NCBI GenBank assembly: GCA_017428215.1 | Contig: JAFRRH010000049.1 | Span: 1 to 64,000, forward strand | Source of the DNA: Selenomonadaceae bacterium | GTDB lineage: Bacteria; Bacillota; Negativicutes; Selenomonadales; Selenomonadaceae | DNA length: 64,000 nucleotides | Direction of reading: 5' to 3' | Shown here: positions 36,771 to 46,836 of the stretch, piece by piece | How the letters are laid out: the number at the start of each line of letters is the position of its first letter | How positions within the stretch are numbered: the first letter of the stretch is position 1 | Program-made: the position numbers and the translations under genes | The notes under the pieces: model-generated | Seen by the model: only the letters and a program-made list of their open reading frames with translations | The model's database searches: none | What the model was told of the DNA's origin: nothing

Positions 36771-37308
36771 GAGCTTCACCGCCTTTATCAGCTTCAGCAG
36801 TTGCCGCCTCTTGAGCGTGTTCCTGTTCGTAAGCCGCATGAGCCGCCTTTTTAGCGTCGGCTAAGGTTTCATTTACAACGGGAACATACACGTCGCCTTG
36901 ATGATCGCTGACGATAAATTTTGTTTTAATCGGGAGCTTATGACCTGCAAGGCGCATTGCTTCAGCGGCGATTTCTTTAGGAACGCCAGCCATTTCAAAC
37001 AGAACGCGACCAGGTTTAACGACTGCAACCCAGTATTCAGGCGAACCTTTACCGGAACCCATACGAGTTTCAGCAGGTTTAGCAGTTACGGGCTTGTCGG
37101 GGAAAATTTTAATCCAGACTTGACCGCCGCGACGGATATAACGTGTCATTGCGATACGAGCCGCCTCAATCTGACGATTAGTTATCCAAGCCGGCTCCAA
37201 TGCTACTAAACCGTATTGACCGTGCGCAATGGTGTTGCCGCGATTAGCTTTACCCTTCATGCGACCGCGAAATTGCTTGCGGTATTTTGTTCTCTTCGGA
37301 ATTAACAT
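36760..37308 (-). CDS. rplP: 50S ribosomal protein L16, C-terminally extended
   Basis: A 182-residue protein whose first 140 residues are standard L16: [38 protein letters not shown] and [14 protein letters not shown]. The remaining 40 or so residues are an extra Ala/Glu/His-rich tail ([20 protein letters not shown]...), not found in the usual 137-145-residue proteins. The tail overlaps the rpmC start. Start overlaps the rpsC stop by one base. Confidence 0.96.
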   Translation of the reverse strand: MLIPKRTKYRKQFRGRMKGKANRGNTIAHGQYGLVALEPAWITNRQIEAARIAMTRYIRRGGQVWIKIFPDKPVTAKPAETRMGSGKGSPEYWVAVVKPGRVLFEMAGVPKEIAAEAMRLAGHKLPIKTKFIVSDHQGDVYVPVVNETLADAKKAAHAAYEQEHAQEAATAEADKGGEAHEG

Positions 37309-37982
37309 TATGCGTCACTCCCTTCAGGCTTTTGAGCCTTTTCTTTTTTGTCGGGGAGAATTTCGCCTTTGAAAATCCAAACCTTAATGCCGATGCGCCC
37401 GTAAGTTGTATTAGCCTCCGCAAAGCCGTAGTCAATATCTGCGCGGAGTGTGTGCAGAGGAATGGAGCCTTCGCGATAAGATTCACTGCGAGCGATTTCA
37501 GCACCGCCTAAGCGACCACTGCAAGCGATTTTAATTCCCTTTGCACCAAGACGCATTGTTCTGCCGACGGATTGTTTCATTGCGCGGCGAAAAGCAATTC
37601 TGCGTTCCAACTGCGACGCAATATTTTCTGCGACGAGCAAAGCGTCCAAATCAGGCTGGCGAATTTCCATGATATTAATATCGACGCGCTTATCGGTGAG
37701 CTTCTTGAGTTTATTTTTAATGTCCTCAATGCCCGCGCCGCCGCGCCCGATAACCATACCAGGTTTAGCGGTGTGAATTGTAAGTTTAAGGCGTTTTTCC
37801 GAGCGTTCAATCTCAATGCGCGAAACGCCCGCCGACGCCAGTTGCTTATCGGTTTTGATCGCTTTGCGGATTTTTATATCTTCGTGAAGATTTGTCGCGA
37901 AGTCTTTATCTGCGTACCATTTCGCGTCCCACGTCTTGACTATGCCGAGGCGTATTCCATGCGGATGTACCTTCTGACCCAA
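37308..37982 (-). CDS. rpsC: 30S ribosomal protein S3
   Basis: A 224-residue protein of the mRNA entry tunnel: [20 protein letters not shown], the KH domain with [20 protein letters not shown], and the C-terminal [22 protein letters not shown] start. Stop overlaps the rplP start (TAATG-type). Confidence 0.97.
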   Translation of the reverse strand: MGQKVHPHGIRLGIVKTWDAKWYADKDFATNLHEDIKIRKAIKTDKQLASAGVSRIEIERSEKRLKLTIHTAKPGMVIGRGGAGIEDIKNKLKKLTDKRVDINIMEIRQPDLDALLVAENIASQLERRIAFRRAMKQSVGRTMRLGAKGIKIACSGRLGGAEIARSESYREGSIPLHTLRADIDYGFAEANTTYGRIGIKVWIFKGEILPDKKEKAQKPEGSDA

Positions 37983-38003
37983 ACCGTTTCCCTCCTTTGT
38001 AAA

Positions 38004-38360
38004 TTATTCTTCGGCTGCCTTTTCACTGACGACAACCGTAATATGTGAGGTGCGTTTTAAAATGCTGAACGCCTGCCCACGCGAGCGCGGGTGATACCTC
38101 TTGATTGTCGGTCCGCCGTCAACGAAACATTTCGAGATGAAAAGTTTATCGGAGTCCATATCGAAATTATTTTCCGCGTTGGCAACAGCAGACTTGAGAA
38201 CTTTTTCAATCAGCGTTGCACCGCGTTTAGGCGTGAACTTCAAAATCGCGAAGGCGTCCGCAACTTCTTTGCCGCGAATCAAATCCATGACGATACGAAC
38301 TTTGCGCGGCGCAATTCTTACATACTTGGCGATTGCTTTGGCTTCTTTGACTTCTGCCAC
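38004..38360 (-). CDS. rplV: 50S ribosomal protein L22
   Basis: A 118-residue exit-tunnel protein: [20 protein letters not shown] and the beta-hairpin region [20 protein letters not shown]. It follows rpsS by 30 bases. Confidence 0.97.
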   Translation of the reverse strand: MAEVKEAKAIAKYVRIAPRKVRIVMDLIRGKEVADAFAILKFTPKRGATLIEKVLKSAVANAENNFDMDSDKLFISKCFVDGGPTIKRYHPRSRGQAFSILKRTSHITVVVSEKAAEE

Positions 38361-38390
38361 TTCAACTCCTCCTTTCTTAAGACGGTAAAT

Positions 38391-38672
38391 TTATTTGAGC
38401 GAAGTTTTGCGTTCTTCGCCCGCGTGCCCTTTGAAAGTACGAGTAGGAGCGAATTCGCCGAGCTTATGCCCGACCATATCTTCCGTAACGTAAACCGGAA
38501 CATGTTTCCTGCCGTCGTGAACGGCGATTGTGTGTCCGACGAATGCAGGAAGAATTGTTGAACTGCGCGACCATGTACGGATAACTTTTTTATCGTTAGC
38601 GGCGTTGAGTGCCTCGACTTTAGCCAAAAGTTTTTCCTGCACGAACGGTCCTTTCTTAACAGACCTTGACAA
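38391..38672 (-). CDS. rpsS: 30S ribosomal protein S19
   Basis: A 93-residue head protein: [35 protein letters not shown] and [19 protein letters not shown] start, 24 bases after rplB. Confidence 0.97.
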   Translation of the reverse strand: MSRSVKKGPFVQEKLLAKVEALNAANDKKVIRTWSRSSTILPAFVGHTIAVHDGRKHVPVYVTEDMVGHKLGEFAPTRTFKGHAGEERKTSLK

Positions 38673-38696
38673 ATTATTTTCCTCCCTTCGCCGAGA

Positions 38697-39521
38697 TTAT
38701 TTACGACGACGAACGATAAGTTTATCGGACGCTTTTTTCTTGCGAGTTTTAGCACCCATAGCGCATTTGCCCCATTTAGTGACGGGGTGTTTACGACCGA
38801 CGGGCGAGCGACCTTCACCGCCGCCATGCGGATGGTCTACAGGGTTCATAGCTACGCCGCGATTGGCAGGACGAATTCCCAACCAGCGCGAGCGTCCAGC
38901 CTTACCGATTGTAATATTTTCGTGATCAAGGTTACCCACTTGACCGATTGTCGCACGGCAATTAATATGAACTTTGCGAACTTCGCCAGACGGCATACGA
39001 ATTGTTGCGTAGTTGCCTTCTTTAGCCATAAGTTGAGCCGCCGCGCCAGCACTGCGAACCATTTGCCCGCCCTTGCCGATTTTCATTTCGATATTGTGAA
39101 TCATTGTGCCGACGGGGATATTTTTAAGCGGCAGAGCGTTGCCAGTTTTAATATCGGCTTCCGCGCCCGACTCGACTTTATCACCGACTTTTAAACCGTT
39201 CGGCGCGATAATGTAACGTTTTTCGCCGTCAACGTAATGGAGCAACGCGATACGAGCACTGCGATTGGGATCGTATTCAATCGTAGCGACTTTTGCCGGA
39301 ATGCCGTCTTTGTTGCGTTTAAAGTCGATGATACGATAGCGACGCTTATGTCCGCCGCCTTGATGACGAACCGTCAATTTTCCCTGCTGATTTCTGCCGC
39401 CGTGTTTTTTAAGCGGAGCAAGCAAAGATTTTTCGGGTTTATCTGTCGTAATTTCCTCGAACGCCGAAACTGTCATATGACGGCGTCCGGGTGTGTACGG
39501 CTTGAAAGATTTAATTCCCAC
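38697..39521 (-). CDS. rplB: 50S ribosomal protein L2
   Basis: A 274-residue core protein near the peptidyl transferase centre. [20 protein letters not shown] at the N-terminus and [20 protein letters not shown] at the C-terminus (with the conserved HPHGGG) are diagnostic. GTG start. Confidence 0.98.
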   Translation of the reverse strand: MGIKSFKPYTPGRRHMTVSAFEEITTDKPEKSLLAPLKKHGGRNQQGKLTVRHQGGGHKRRYRIIDFKRNKDGIPAKVATIEYDPNRSARIALLHYVDGEKRYIIAPNGLKVGDKVESGAEADIKTGNALPLKNIPVGTMIHNIEMKIGKGGQMVRSAGAAAQLMAKEGNYATIRMPSGEVRKVHINCRATIGQVGNLDHENITIGKAGRSRWLGIRPANRGVAMNPVDHPHGGGEGRSPVGRKHPVTKWGKCAMGAKTRKKKASDKLIVRRRK

Positions 39522-39548
39522 TTACGTTTTACCTCCTTTATCTAAAAT

Positions 39549-39830
39549 TTATGCGCTGAAGAATTCGATAGTCTCGCCCGCACGGAGCTTGACGATAGCT
39601 TTTTTATAGCTGTTGGTTTTGCCGACCGTGCGTCCGCGACGTTTGGTTTTGCCCTTAACGTTCATCGTGTTGACATCTTCAACAGTCACGTTAAAAATTT
39701 CTTTGACAGCCTGCGCGATCTGAATTTTGTTAGCGCGTTTGTCGACTACGAAAACGAATTTGCCTTCCTGCATAAGGTCAGTCGAACGTTCGTTGATGAG
39801 CGGTTTAATCAGAATGTCTCTAGCGTCCAT
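39549..39830 (-). CDS. rplW: 50S ribosomal protein L23
   Basis: A 93-residue exit-tunnel protein that docks trigger factor and [22 protein letters not shown] and [20 protein letters not shown]. Its start overlaps the rplD stop by one base. Confidence 0.97.
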   Translation of the reverse strand: MDARDILIKPLINERSTDLMQEGKFVFVVDKRANKIQIAQAVKEIFNVTVEDVNTMNVKGKTKRRGRTVGKTNSYKKAIVKLRAGETIEFFSA

Positions 39831-40456
39831 TATACGTACACCTCCTCAATTTTCGCAACCGCGTCTTTGGTGAGGAAGAGTTTATCGCTGTTGAGAATGT
39901 CATAGACGTTGAGTTGAAGTGCGGCGATTGCCTTAGCGTTCTGCAGATTATTAGAGGAGCGCGACACATTATCGATAAGTTCACGAGTTATGAACAGCGA
40001 TTTGCAACCGTCAACGCCGAAAGTTTTCTGAAGTTCGACAAATTTTTTCGTCTTAGGTTCGTCGAAGTTGAGCTTATCAAGGACGATTAAATTGCCTTCC
40101 TTAACTTTATCGGTGAGGACGCATTTTAACGCGAGGCGACGTTGTTTTCTCGGCATACTGAACGAATAATCGCGGGGGTGCGGTCCAAAAATCGTGCCGC
40201 CGCCGCGCCAAAGGGGACTTCTGCGGGAACCTGCGCGGGCGCGACCTGTACCTTTTTGCCGCCAGGGTTTTTTGCCGCCGCCACGAACATCTGCGCGGGT
40301 TTTGGTGTTATGCGTACCGAGTCTCCACGATGCCATTTGCATAACAACCGCTTGATGAACAAGCCCTTCATTAATCTCAACGCCGAAAATTTCTTCGCTA
40401 AGTTCAATGTCGTCAACCTTTTTATTAGTCATATCGTAAACTGCTACAGTTGGCAT
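39830..40456 (-). CDS. rplD: 50S ribosomal protein L4
   Basis: A 208-residue protein with the tunnel-lining loop [20 protein letters not shown] and [20 protein letters not shown]. In other bacteria L4 also represses its own S10 operon through the leader RNA; a hairpin that could serve such a role lies at 41581-41616. Confidence 0.97.
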   Translation of the reverse strand: MPTVAVYDMTNKKVDDIELSEEIFGVEINEGLVHQAVVMQMASWRLGTHNTKTRADVRGGGKKPWRQKGTGRARAGSRRSPLWRGGGTIFGPHPRDYSFSMPRKQRRLALKCVLTDKVKEGNLIVLDKLNFDEPKTKKFVELQKTFGVDGCKSLFITRELIDNVSRSSNNLQNAKAIAALQLNVYDILNSDKLFLTKDAVAKIEEVYV

Positions 40457-40480
40457 TATCTCATTTCCTCCTTTCGATTA

Positions 40481-41131
40481 TTATTTATGTTTCTTAGTTG
40501 GCTTGACGGTTTCACGAACGATGACAAGTCCTTTTTTCGGACCAGGAATTGCGCCTTTGATGAGGAGCAAATTTCTATCCGCGTCAACTTTAACAATCGT
40601 CAAACGCTGAATCGTCGTGCGAGTGCCGCCCATACGTCCGGGAAGTTTTTTGCCTTTGATGACACGACCGCCAGGACCGGAAAGCATTGCGCCTGTCGAG
40701 CCTGGTTCACGATGAGACTTGGAGCCGTGCCCCATAGGACCGCGTGCAAAGTTATGACGCTTAATCGAACCTGCAAAGCCTTTACCCTTTGAAGTGCCTA
40801 CGACGTCAACGAGTTCACCCGCCGCGAAAATATCTACGCCGATAACGTCGCCGATTTTGTATTCCGACTCAGCCGCCAAACGCACTTCGCGGATAAATTT
40901 CACGGGCTTAACTTCAGCCTTTTTGAATTGTCCCATGTCGGGTTTATTAACTTTGCTTTCCTTAATTTCGCCGAAACCAAGCTGAACTGCGCAGTAGCCG
41001 TCAGTATCGACAGTTTTATTGCGGATAACAACGTTTTTGCCAGTTTCAACGACAGTTACGGGAATGACGCGCCCCTCTTCCGTGAAAATTTGCGTCATGC
41101 CGAGCTTAATTCCTAAAAGTGTTTTTGCCAA
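40481..41131 (-). CDS. rplC: 50S ribosomal protein L3
   Basis: A 216-residue protein: KTLLGIKLGMTQIFTEEGRV, GKGFAGSIKRHNFARGPMGH and PGRMGGTRTTIQRL. TTG 41131, eight bases after GGAGG, gives the normal N-terminus. The longer frame upstream overlaps rpsJ and is not used. Confidence 0.97.
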   Translation of the reverse strand: MAKTLLGIKLGMTQIFTEEGRVIPVTVVETGKNVVIRNKTVDTDGYCAVQLGFGEIKESKVNKPDMGQFKKAEVKPVKFIREVRLAAESEYKIGDVIGVDIFAAGELVDVVGTSKGKGFAGSIKRHNFARGPMGHGSKSHREPGSTGAMLSGPGGRVIKGKKLPGRMGGTRTTIQRLTIVKVDADRNLLLIKGAIPGPKKGLVIVRETVKPTKKHK

Positions 41132-41144
41132 TGTTGCCACCTCC

Positions 41145-41456
41145 TTAGACCTTAATCTCGATGTCAACACCGGCGGGCAAATCCAACCGCATGAGCGCAT
41201 CAACTGTTTTGTGCGTCGGCTGGAGAATGTCAATCAAGCGTTTATGCGTGCGCATCTCGAATTGTTCACGCGAATCCTTGTTGACGTGCGGCGAGCGCAA
41301 AATTGTGTAGATATTTTTTTCCGTCGGCAACGGGATTGGTCCCGAAACTTCCGCGCCAGTTTTCTTGGCAGTCTCCACAATCTTGGTTGCGCTCTGGTCT
41401 AACGATTTGTGATCGTATGCCTTGAGGCGAATCCTGATTTTTTGTTGCTTTGCCAA
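41145..41456 (-). CDS. rpsJ: 30S ribosomal protein S10
   Basis: A 103-residue protein, also the NusE transcription antitermination factor: [40 protein letters not shown] and the C-terminal [21 protein letters not shown] start after AAGGAGGAATTATT. It is the first gene of the S10 cluster and is preceded by a 220-base leader region after tuf. Confidence 0.97.
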   Translation of the reverse strand: MAKQQKIRIRLKAYDHKSLDQSATKIVETAKKTGAEVSGPIPLPTEKNIYTILRSPHVNKDSREQFEMRTHKRLIDILQPTHKTVDALMRLDLPAGVDIEIKV

Positions 41457-41580
41457 AATAATTCCTCCTTAGTTGAAAGTCAAAGCCCTCAACATTGCTC
41501 CGTAGCAGTTCCCTCGACTGAACGGAATTTTTCTGCCGAGCAATCTGCCGCGTCACAGCACCTATCAAAATCAGCAACAA

Positions 41581-41616
41581 CGGTCGATAATCAGTTCTTA
41601 GGCTGACTACCGACCG
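41581..41616 (-). promoter_or_regulatory. Leader hairpin between tuf and rpsJ
   Basis: On the minus strand CGGTCGGTAGTCAG and CTGATTATCGACCG can pair (about 12 of 14 positions) around an eight-base loop, 125 bases before rpsJ. There is no T-tract, so it is not a standard terminator. It may be part of a ribosomal-protein-responsive leader. The function is inferred from position only. Confidence 0.35.
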
Positions 41617-41628
41617 CCTCACCGATTT

Positions 41629-41677
41629 TTAGCTTTCAGCTGATAGCTTTTAGCTGATAGCTTTTAGCTGTTAGTTA
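41629..41677. repeat. AGCTGATAGC-type repeat after tuf
   Basis: Tandem units AGCTTTCAGCTGATAG, CTTTTAGCTGATAG and CTTTTAGCTGTTAG (about 14 bp each) abut the tuf stop codon. The same unit occurs at 32995-33062 after rplF. Confidence 0.75.
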
Positions 41678-42883
41678 TTACGCTTCAAGAATCTCGATAA
41701 CACGTCCCGAACCTACAGTGTGACCGCCCTCGCGGATAGCGAAGAGCAAGCCTTTTTCGATAGCAATCGGGGTGATAAGTTCGACTGTCATTTCAATGTG
41801 GTCGCCAGGCATGCACATTTCAGCCGCATTGCCGTTGGTGTCTTTCAAGTCGCTAACTACGCCCGTAACGTCGGTTGTACGGAAGTAGAATTGCGGGCGA
41901 TAATTTGCGAAGAACGGAGTATGACGACCGCCCTCATCTTTAGTAAGGACGTAAACTTGAGCCTTAAACTTCGTGTGCGGATGAATCGTGCCCGGTTTCG
42001 CGATAACTTGACCGCGTTCAATTTCTTTGCGGTCAACGCCGCGCAGAAGGACACCGACGTTATCGCCAGCAACCGCGCTGTCGAGGAGTTTACGGAACAT
42101 TTCAATACCAGTTGCAACAGTCTTGCGAGGTTCGTCACGAAGACCAACGATTTCAACCGGCTCATTAAGTTTCAACATGCCGCGTTCAACACGACCGGTA
42201 GCAACGGTGCCGCGTCCAGTAATCGTGAAGACGTCTTCAACAGGCATAAGGAACGGTTTATCAGTGTCGCGTGCAGGCGTCGGAATGTAATCGTCAACAG
42301 CGTCGAGGAGTTCCATAATTTTTGCTTTTTGAGCTTCGTCGCCTTCAAGGGCAAGAAGAGCCGAGCCAGCGATAACAGGAATGTCGTCGCCGGGGAATTC
42401 GTATTTGCTCAAAAGTTCGCGGACTTCCATTTCGACGAGTTCGAGGAGTTCTTCGTCGTCGACTTGGTCAACTTTGTTAAGGAAAACAACGATAGCCGGA
42501 ACACCGACTTGGCGAGCAAGCAGGATATGTTCGCGAGTCTGCGGCATAGGACCATCAGAGGCAGCAACGACGAGAATCGCGCCGTCCATCTGCGCGGCAC
42601 CGGTGATCATGTTCTTAATATAGTCAGCGTGACCTGGGCAGTCGACGTGAGCATAGTGTCTCTTCGCGGTCTCGTATTCAACATGAGCCGTGTTAATCGT
42701 AATACCGCGCTCGCGTTCTTCCGGAGCCTTGTCGATGTTGTCATAAGATTCGTATTTGGCAAGACCTTTTTCCGAGAGGATTTTGGTAATAGCCGCCGTC
42801 AAGGTCGTCTTGCCGTGGTCAATGTGTCCAATAGTACCAATATTTACGTGGGGTTTACTACGGTCAAACTTCTGCTTTGCCAT
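41678..42883 (-). CDS. tuf: Elongation factor Tu
   Basis: A 401-residue GTPase that delivers aminoacyl-tRNA. The P-loop is GHIDHGKT (about 19-26), with switch [18 protein letters not shown], and domains 2 and 3 with [13 protein letters not shown] and the tail [13 protein letters not shown]. Only one copy is in the window. It follows fusA by 42 bases and is followed by the AGCTGATAGC repeat. Confidence 0.98.
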   Translation of the reverse strand: MAKQKFDRSKPHVNIGTIGHIDHGKTTLTAAITKILSEKGLAKYESYDNIDKAPEERERGITINTAHVEYETAKRHYAHVDCPGHADYIKNMITGAAQMDGAILVVAASDGPMPQTREHILLARQVGVPAIVVFLNKVDQVDDEELLELVEMEVRELLSKYEFPGDDIPVIAGSALLALEGDEAQKAKIMELLDAVDDYIPTPARDTDKPFLMPVEDVFTITGRGTVATGRVERGMLKLNEPVEIVGLRDEPRKTVATGIEMFRKLLDSAVAGDNVGVLLRGVDRKEIERGQVIAKPGTIHPHTKFKAQVYVLTKDEGGRHTPFFANYRPQFYFRTTDVTGVVSDLKDTNGNAAEMCMPGDHIEMTVELITPIAIEKGLLFAIREGGHTVGSGRVIEILEA

Positions 42884-42925
42884 TAATTTAACACTCCTTA
42901 GATTTATAAAAAATTTTTCAAGCCG

Positions 42926-45010
42926 TTAATCAATCGGCTCTCCTCTGTATCTCGCAACAATCACGTCCGAAATATTCTTCGGAACTTCGTCGTAATAGGC
43001 AACTTCCATTGAGTAGGATCCGCGCCCTTGAGTTTTGGAGCGCAAGTCCGTTGCATAACCGAACATTTCACTAAGCGGAACGAACGCATGAATTATTTGC
43101 AGATTATTACGTGGCTCCATGCCGTCAATCTTTCCGCGTCGCGAATTCAAGTCGCCGATAACGTCGCCCATATACTCTTCGGGAACGGTAACTTCAACTT
43201 TTACGTAGGGTTCCAAGAGAACGGGTTTAGCCTTTTCAGCCGCCGCCTTAAATGCCAACGAACCTGCAATTTTGAACGCCGCCTCGCTACTGTCAACTTC
43301 GTGAAAACTGCCATCATAAACTGTAGCTTTAACGTCAACCATTGGGAATCCGGCAAGAACGCCATTTTCCATAGCTTGCTTAACGCCAGCCTCAATCGGA
43401 TTGATATACTCTTTAGGAATGACGCCGCCGACGATTTTATTTTCAAAGACGAATCCCGCGCCAGTTTCGTTGGGCGAAATCTCAATCCAGCAATGTCCGT
43501 ATTGTCCATGCCCGCCTGTTTGACGAATAAATTTGCCTTCGCCCTTTTGCGTCTTGCGAATTGTCTCACGATAGGCAACTTGCGGCTCGCCAACTTTGCA
43601 GTCAACTTTGAACTCGTCTAACATGCGATCAACGATAATTTGCAAATGCAATTCGCCCATGCCCGAAATTATAACTTGTCCGGTTTCGGGGTCGGTGCGC
43701 ACTTTGAAAGTTGGATCTTCCTCTGCAAGTTTCTGTAGCGCAATTCCCATTTTGTCTTGGTCGTTCTTAGTTGCAGGTTCAACGGCAACTGATATGACGG
43801 GATCTGGAAATTCCATTGACTCAAGGATAATCGGGTGAGCCTCGTCGCAGAGCGTATCGCCCGTCGTCGTGTCTCTTAAACCGACAACCGCCGCAATGTC
43901 GCCGCTGTAAAGAAAATCTATTTCCTTACGATTGTTAGCGTGCATTTGAAGAATTCGCCCAATACGTTCTTTTTTGCCCTTCGTCGAGTTGTAGACGTAG
44001 GAGCCACTTTTTAAAACGCCGCTGTAAACTCTGACGAATGCGAGCCTGCCGACGAAAGGATCCGTCATAATCTTAAATGCCAACGCGGCAAAAGGTTCCT
44101 CGTCGCTTGCGGGTCGTGAATCTTCTGTTCCGTCAGGCTGAACGCCTTCAATCGGCGGAATATCCGTTGGCGCGGGCATGTAGTCAACAATCGCGTCTAA
44201 AAGCGGTTGAACTCCACGATTCCTGTAAGACGTGCCGCAAGTGACTGGCGTCATTGTGCAGTTGATAACCGCCTTGCGAATTACGGCTTTAACCTCGTCG
44301 ATTGTAACTTCCTCGCCGCCGAGATATTTTTCCATGAAGTCATCGTCTTGCTCCGCGCAGGCTTCCAAAAGTTTATCGCGATAATCTTCCGCCATGTCAA
44401 GCATATCGGCGGGAATTTCAACTTCCCTTGAAACTTTACCCAAATCGTCGTCGTAAACAATCGCTTCCATTTTAACGAGGTCAACAATTCCTTGAAAATT
44501 ATCTTCCGCGCCAATCGGCAACTGAATTGCAACGGCGTTGGTGTGAAGTCTATCGCGCATCATTTGAATAACATGATAAAAATCCGCGCCGGTGATGTCC
44601 ATTTTGTTGACGTAAGCCATACGCGGAACGTTGTATCTTTCCGCTTGCCGCCAAACAGTTTCCGTTTGAGGCTCAACGCCGCCGCGAGCTGTTAAAATCG
44701 CGAGTGCGCCGTCCAAAACTCTCAAAGATCTTTCAACCTCGACAGTAAAATCAACGTGTCCAGGCGTGTCGATAATGTTGATTCGAGTATCTTTCCAGTA
44801 ACAGGTTGTCGCCGCCGAAGTTATCGTAATGCCGCGTTCCTGCTCTTGTTTCATCCAGTCCATAGTCGCCGCGCCCTCGTGGACTTCGCCGAGCTTGTGA
44901 TTGACACCCGTGTAGAAAAGAATTCGTTCGGTTGTAGTCGTCTTGCCGGCGTCTATGTGCGCCATGATACCTATGTTGCGAGTTTTTTCTAATGAAAACT
45001 CTCTTGACAC
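42926..45010 (-). CDS. fusA: Elongation factor G
   Basis: A 694-residue translocase GTPase. The P-loop is AHIDAGKTT (about 17-25), followed by [21 protein letters not shown] and NKMD. Domain IV contains [16 protein letters not shown] and domain [12 protein letters not shown]. It is the full-length housekeeping type. GTG start, 12 bases after rpsG. Confidence 0.98.
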   Translation of the reverse strand: MSREFSLEKTRNIGIMAHIDAGKTTTTERILFYTGVNHKLGEVHEGAATMDWMKQEQERGITITSAATTCYWKDTRINIIDTPGHVDFTVEVERSLRVLDGALAILTARGGVEPQTETVWRQAERYNVPRMAYVNKMDITGADFYHVIQMMRDRLHTNAVAIQLPIGAEDNFQGIVDLVKMEAIVYDDDLGKVSREVEIPADMLDMAEDYRDKLLEACAEQDDDFMEKYLGGEEVTIDEVKAVIRKAVINCTMTPVTCGTSYRNRGVQPLLDAIVDYMPAPTDIPPIEGVQPDGTEDSRPASDEEPFAALAFKIMTDPFVGRLAFVRVYSGVLKSGSYVYNSTKGKKERIGRILQMHANNRKEIDFLYSGDIAAVVGLRDTTTGDTLCDEAHPIILESMEFPDPVISVAVEPATKNDQDKMGIALQKLAEEDPTFKVRTDPETGQVIISGMGELHLQIIVDRMLDEFKVDCKVGEPQVAYRETIRKTQKGEGKFIRQTGGHGQYGHCWIEISPNETGAGFVFENKIVGGVIPKEYINPIEAGVKQAMENGVLAGFPMVDVKATVYDGSFHEVDSSEAAFKIAGSLAFKAAAEKAKPVLLEPYVKVEVTVPEEYMGDVIGDLNSRRGKIDGMEPRNNLQIIHAFVPLSEMFGYATDLRSKTQGRGSYSMEVAYYDEVPKNISDVIVARYRGEPID

Positions 45011-45022
45011 GAAACTTGCTCC

Positions 45023-45505
<483 letters not shown>

Positions 45506-45512
45506 TTAGAAA

Positions 45513-45896
45513 TTATTTCTTCTTAGCCTTAGCCTTCTTTGCGCCGTATTTAGAACGCGCTTGTTTGCGGTCTTGAACGCCGGCGGTATCGAGGGAGCCG
45601 CGAATAATATGATAGCGAACACCCGGCAAATCTTTAACACGCCCGCCGCGAATGAGAACAACGCTATGTTCCTGCAGATTGTGCCCGATGCCGGGGATAT
45701 ATGCAGTAACTTCAATGGCGTTGGTCAAGCGGACACGCGCAACCTTACGAAGTGCCGAATTCGGTTTTTTGGGCGTCGTCGTATAAACACGAGTGCACAC
45801 GCCGCGTTTTTGCGGGCACTCTTTCAGAGCCGGAGCCGTTGATTTTTCGTCCAACATCTGACGACCTTTTCTCACTAATTGATTTATGGTTGGCAT
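45513..45896 (-). CDS. rpsL: 30S ribosomal protein S12
   Basis: A 127-residue decoding-centre protein: [40 protein letters not shown] and [15 protein letters not shown]. The lysines at the streptomycin-resistance positions (in PKKPNS and GRVKDLPG) are wild-type. ATG 45896 follows GGAAGGAGGTGGGCGC; the frame above it is not used. It is the first gene of the cluster, about 48 bases after its promoter. Confidence 0.98.
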   Translation of the reverse strand: MPTINQLVRKGRQMLDEKSTAPALKECPQKRGVCTRVYTTTPKKPNSALRKVARVRLTNAIEVTAYIPGIGHNLQEHSVVLIRGGRVKDLPGVRYHIIRGSLDTAGVQDRKQARSKYGAKKAKAKKK

Positions 45897-45943
45897 GCGC
45901 CCACCTCCTTCCAAAATTTTCATGCCTGTTTAAAAGCGGCGTA

Positions 45944-45972
45944 ATATTATCATTGCCAAAAATGCTTGTCAA
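45944..45972 (-). promoter_or_regulatory. Promoter of the str/S10/spc/alpha gene run
   Basis: On the minus strand TTGACA (45972-45967) and TAATAT (45949-45944) are separated by exactly 17 bases. This is a near-consensus promoter upstream of rpsL and the only strong one found before the whole translation cluster. Confidence 0.85.
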
Positions 45973-46171
45973 GCCTTTAGTGGCGCGACCTTTAAAAAAA
46001 ACTTGTCTCTTGATAAAAAAATGTTTCCAAAAATTAAGAATGGCGTCATCATCGGGAAAATTTAAGCTTGAAAAATTTTTTATGAATTGCAGGAAAATTT
46101 TTTATCAGCTTGAAAGAATTAAAGTAAATGAATTTTGTTTTAAGGATAAATTCACAAGAGGAGGACGATAA

Positions 46172-46477
46172 ATGACGCACGACATTAACATTTACATTTT
46201 GATAGCAAGCGCGGTAACTTTAGCGATAAAAATTTTACCGCTAACCTTAATTCGCGGCGAGATAAAAAACGTAACAATTCGTTCGTTCCTGCATTACGTG
46301 CCATATGTGACGCTGGCAGTTATGACATTCCCTGCGATAATCGACGCCACGCAATCGCAAATTTCGGGCGGACTTGCATTGATAGCGGGAATTTTAGCAG
46401 CGTGGTTCGGCGCAAGTTTGTTTAAGGTTGCCGTGATATGTTGTTCGGTCGTATTCGTCACGGAGCTTTTTATTTGA
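46172..46477 (+). CDS. AzlD-family branched-chain amino acid transport protein
   Basis: A 101-residue membrane protein with three to four hydrophobic helices: YILIASAVTLAIKILPLTLI, FLHYVPYVTLAVMTFPAIID and ALIAGILAAWFGASLF. This is the AzlD family, which normally works with the larger AzlC permease to export branched-chain amino acids. No azlC is adjacent, so it is an orphan here unless the partner lies elsewhere. ATG 46172 follows AAGAGGAGGACGATAA. Its last codons overlap the -35 box of the predicted antitoxin promoter. Confidence 0.8.
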   Translation: MTHDINIYILIASAVTLAIKILPLTLIRGEIKNVTIRSFLHYVPYVTLAVMTFPAIIDATQSQISGGLALIAGILAAWFGASLFKVAVICCSVVFVTELFI

Positions 46478-46502
46478 CAATTTCCGACGCGGCGACTATA
46501 AT
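46474..46502 (+). promoter_or_regulatory. Consensus promoter for a predicted antitoxin RNA
   Basis: TTGACA (46474-46479) and TATAAT (46497-46502) are separated by 17 bases: both hexamers are perfect and the spacing optimal. There is no coding sequence downstream on this strand for over 300 bases, which suggests that it drives a short untranslated RNA. Confidence 0.85.
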
Positions 46503-46508
46503 TTAATT

Positions 46509-46633
46509 GCAGAAAAAAATCGCCCTGCGTTAACAGGACGATGCTCATAAACGGTCTGCCCCCAAGTGTATCTAGTTACTGTAAAAAAGAAATATAGCCG
46601 CTGTTGCTTTGCTGGAGCTTAGGCGGCTGTTTT
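46509..46633 (+). ncRNA. Predicted type I antitoxin RNA
   Basis: From the expected start near 46509 to a terminator-like hairpin at 46596-46633 (AGCCGC facing GCGGCT, then GTTTTC), about 125 nucleotides. It is antisense to the 3' part of the predicted toxin message, including its stop codon (46619-46621) and its terminator. This is the 3'-overlap layout of TxpA/RatA-type systems. No reading frame with a ribosome binding site is present. The extent is inferred from promoter and hairpin only. Confidence 0.6.
46513..46542 (-). terminator. Terminator of predicted toxin mRNA
   Basis: On the minus strand ATCGTCCTG and CAGGGCGAT pair around TTAACG, followed by TTTTTTTCTG. Confidence 0.75.
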
Positions 46634-46693
46634 CGTGAGGAGCAAGAGGATTACGGGGGTCAAAATTACAACCCTGACAATAATCTTTGTCAT
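46619..46693 (-). CDS. Predicted small hydrophobic toxin peptide (type I toxin-antitoxin)
   Basis: A 24-codon gene. The peptide starts MTKIIVRVVILTPV, continues with a run of leucines (ILLLL) and ends TKTAA: two basic residues near the N-terminus and one transmembrane-length hydrophobic stretch, as in membrane-acting type I toxins. A GGGGGTGA ribosome binding site lies 6-8 bases before the ATG. Its own promoter (TTGAAA, 16 bases, TATAAT) lies about 90 bases upstream and a terminator about 80 bases downstream. An opposing short RNA from a perfect promoter overlaps its 3' end. I cannot assign it to a named toxin family. Toxicity is inferred. Confidence 0.6.
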   Translation of the reverse strand: MTKIIVRVVILTPVILLLLTKTAA

Positions 46694-46780
46694 CTGCGTC
46701 ACCCCCTCTCTGGGGGCTATTGCTGATTAGACCGCCTGCCGTCTGGCAATGAGCCAATTTTTAAATACTAAAACATAAGC

Positions 46781-46808
46781 ATTATAGCACAGCATTTGGA
46801 AATTTCAA
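46781..46808 (-). promoter_or_regulatory. Promoter of predicted toxin gene
   Basis: On the minus strand TTGAAA (46808-46803), a 16-base spacer ending in TGC, and TATAAT (46786-46781). This is a strong promoter with an extended -10. It gives a leader of about 80 bases before the toxin ATG, containing a CCCCCAGAGAGGGGG hairpin that could hide the ribosome binding site. Confidence 0.75.
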
Positions 46809-46836
46809 CTGATTTTCATTTAGGAGAGTGAACGAT

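Noticed and set aside
41720..42886. Long plus-strand frame opposite tuf
   Set aside because: A shadow of the highly biased tuf codon usage; the sequence on the other strand is unmistakable EF-Tu.
46635..46730. Plus-strand 31-codon GTG frame (hydrophobic, reads VKITTLTIIFVICVTP)
   Set aside because: It is antisense to the predicted toxin gene, has no ribosome binding site and starts beyond the predicted end of the antitoxin RNA. The minus-strand frame has a ribosome binding site, promoter and terminator.
46572..46757. Minus-strand 61-codon frame over the toxin locus
   Set aside because: Different frame from the 24-codon peptide, no ribosome binding site, composition without protein-like features; explained by the smaller gene and its leader.
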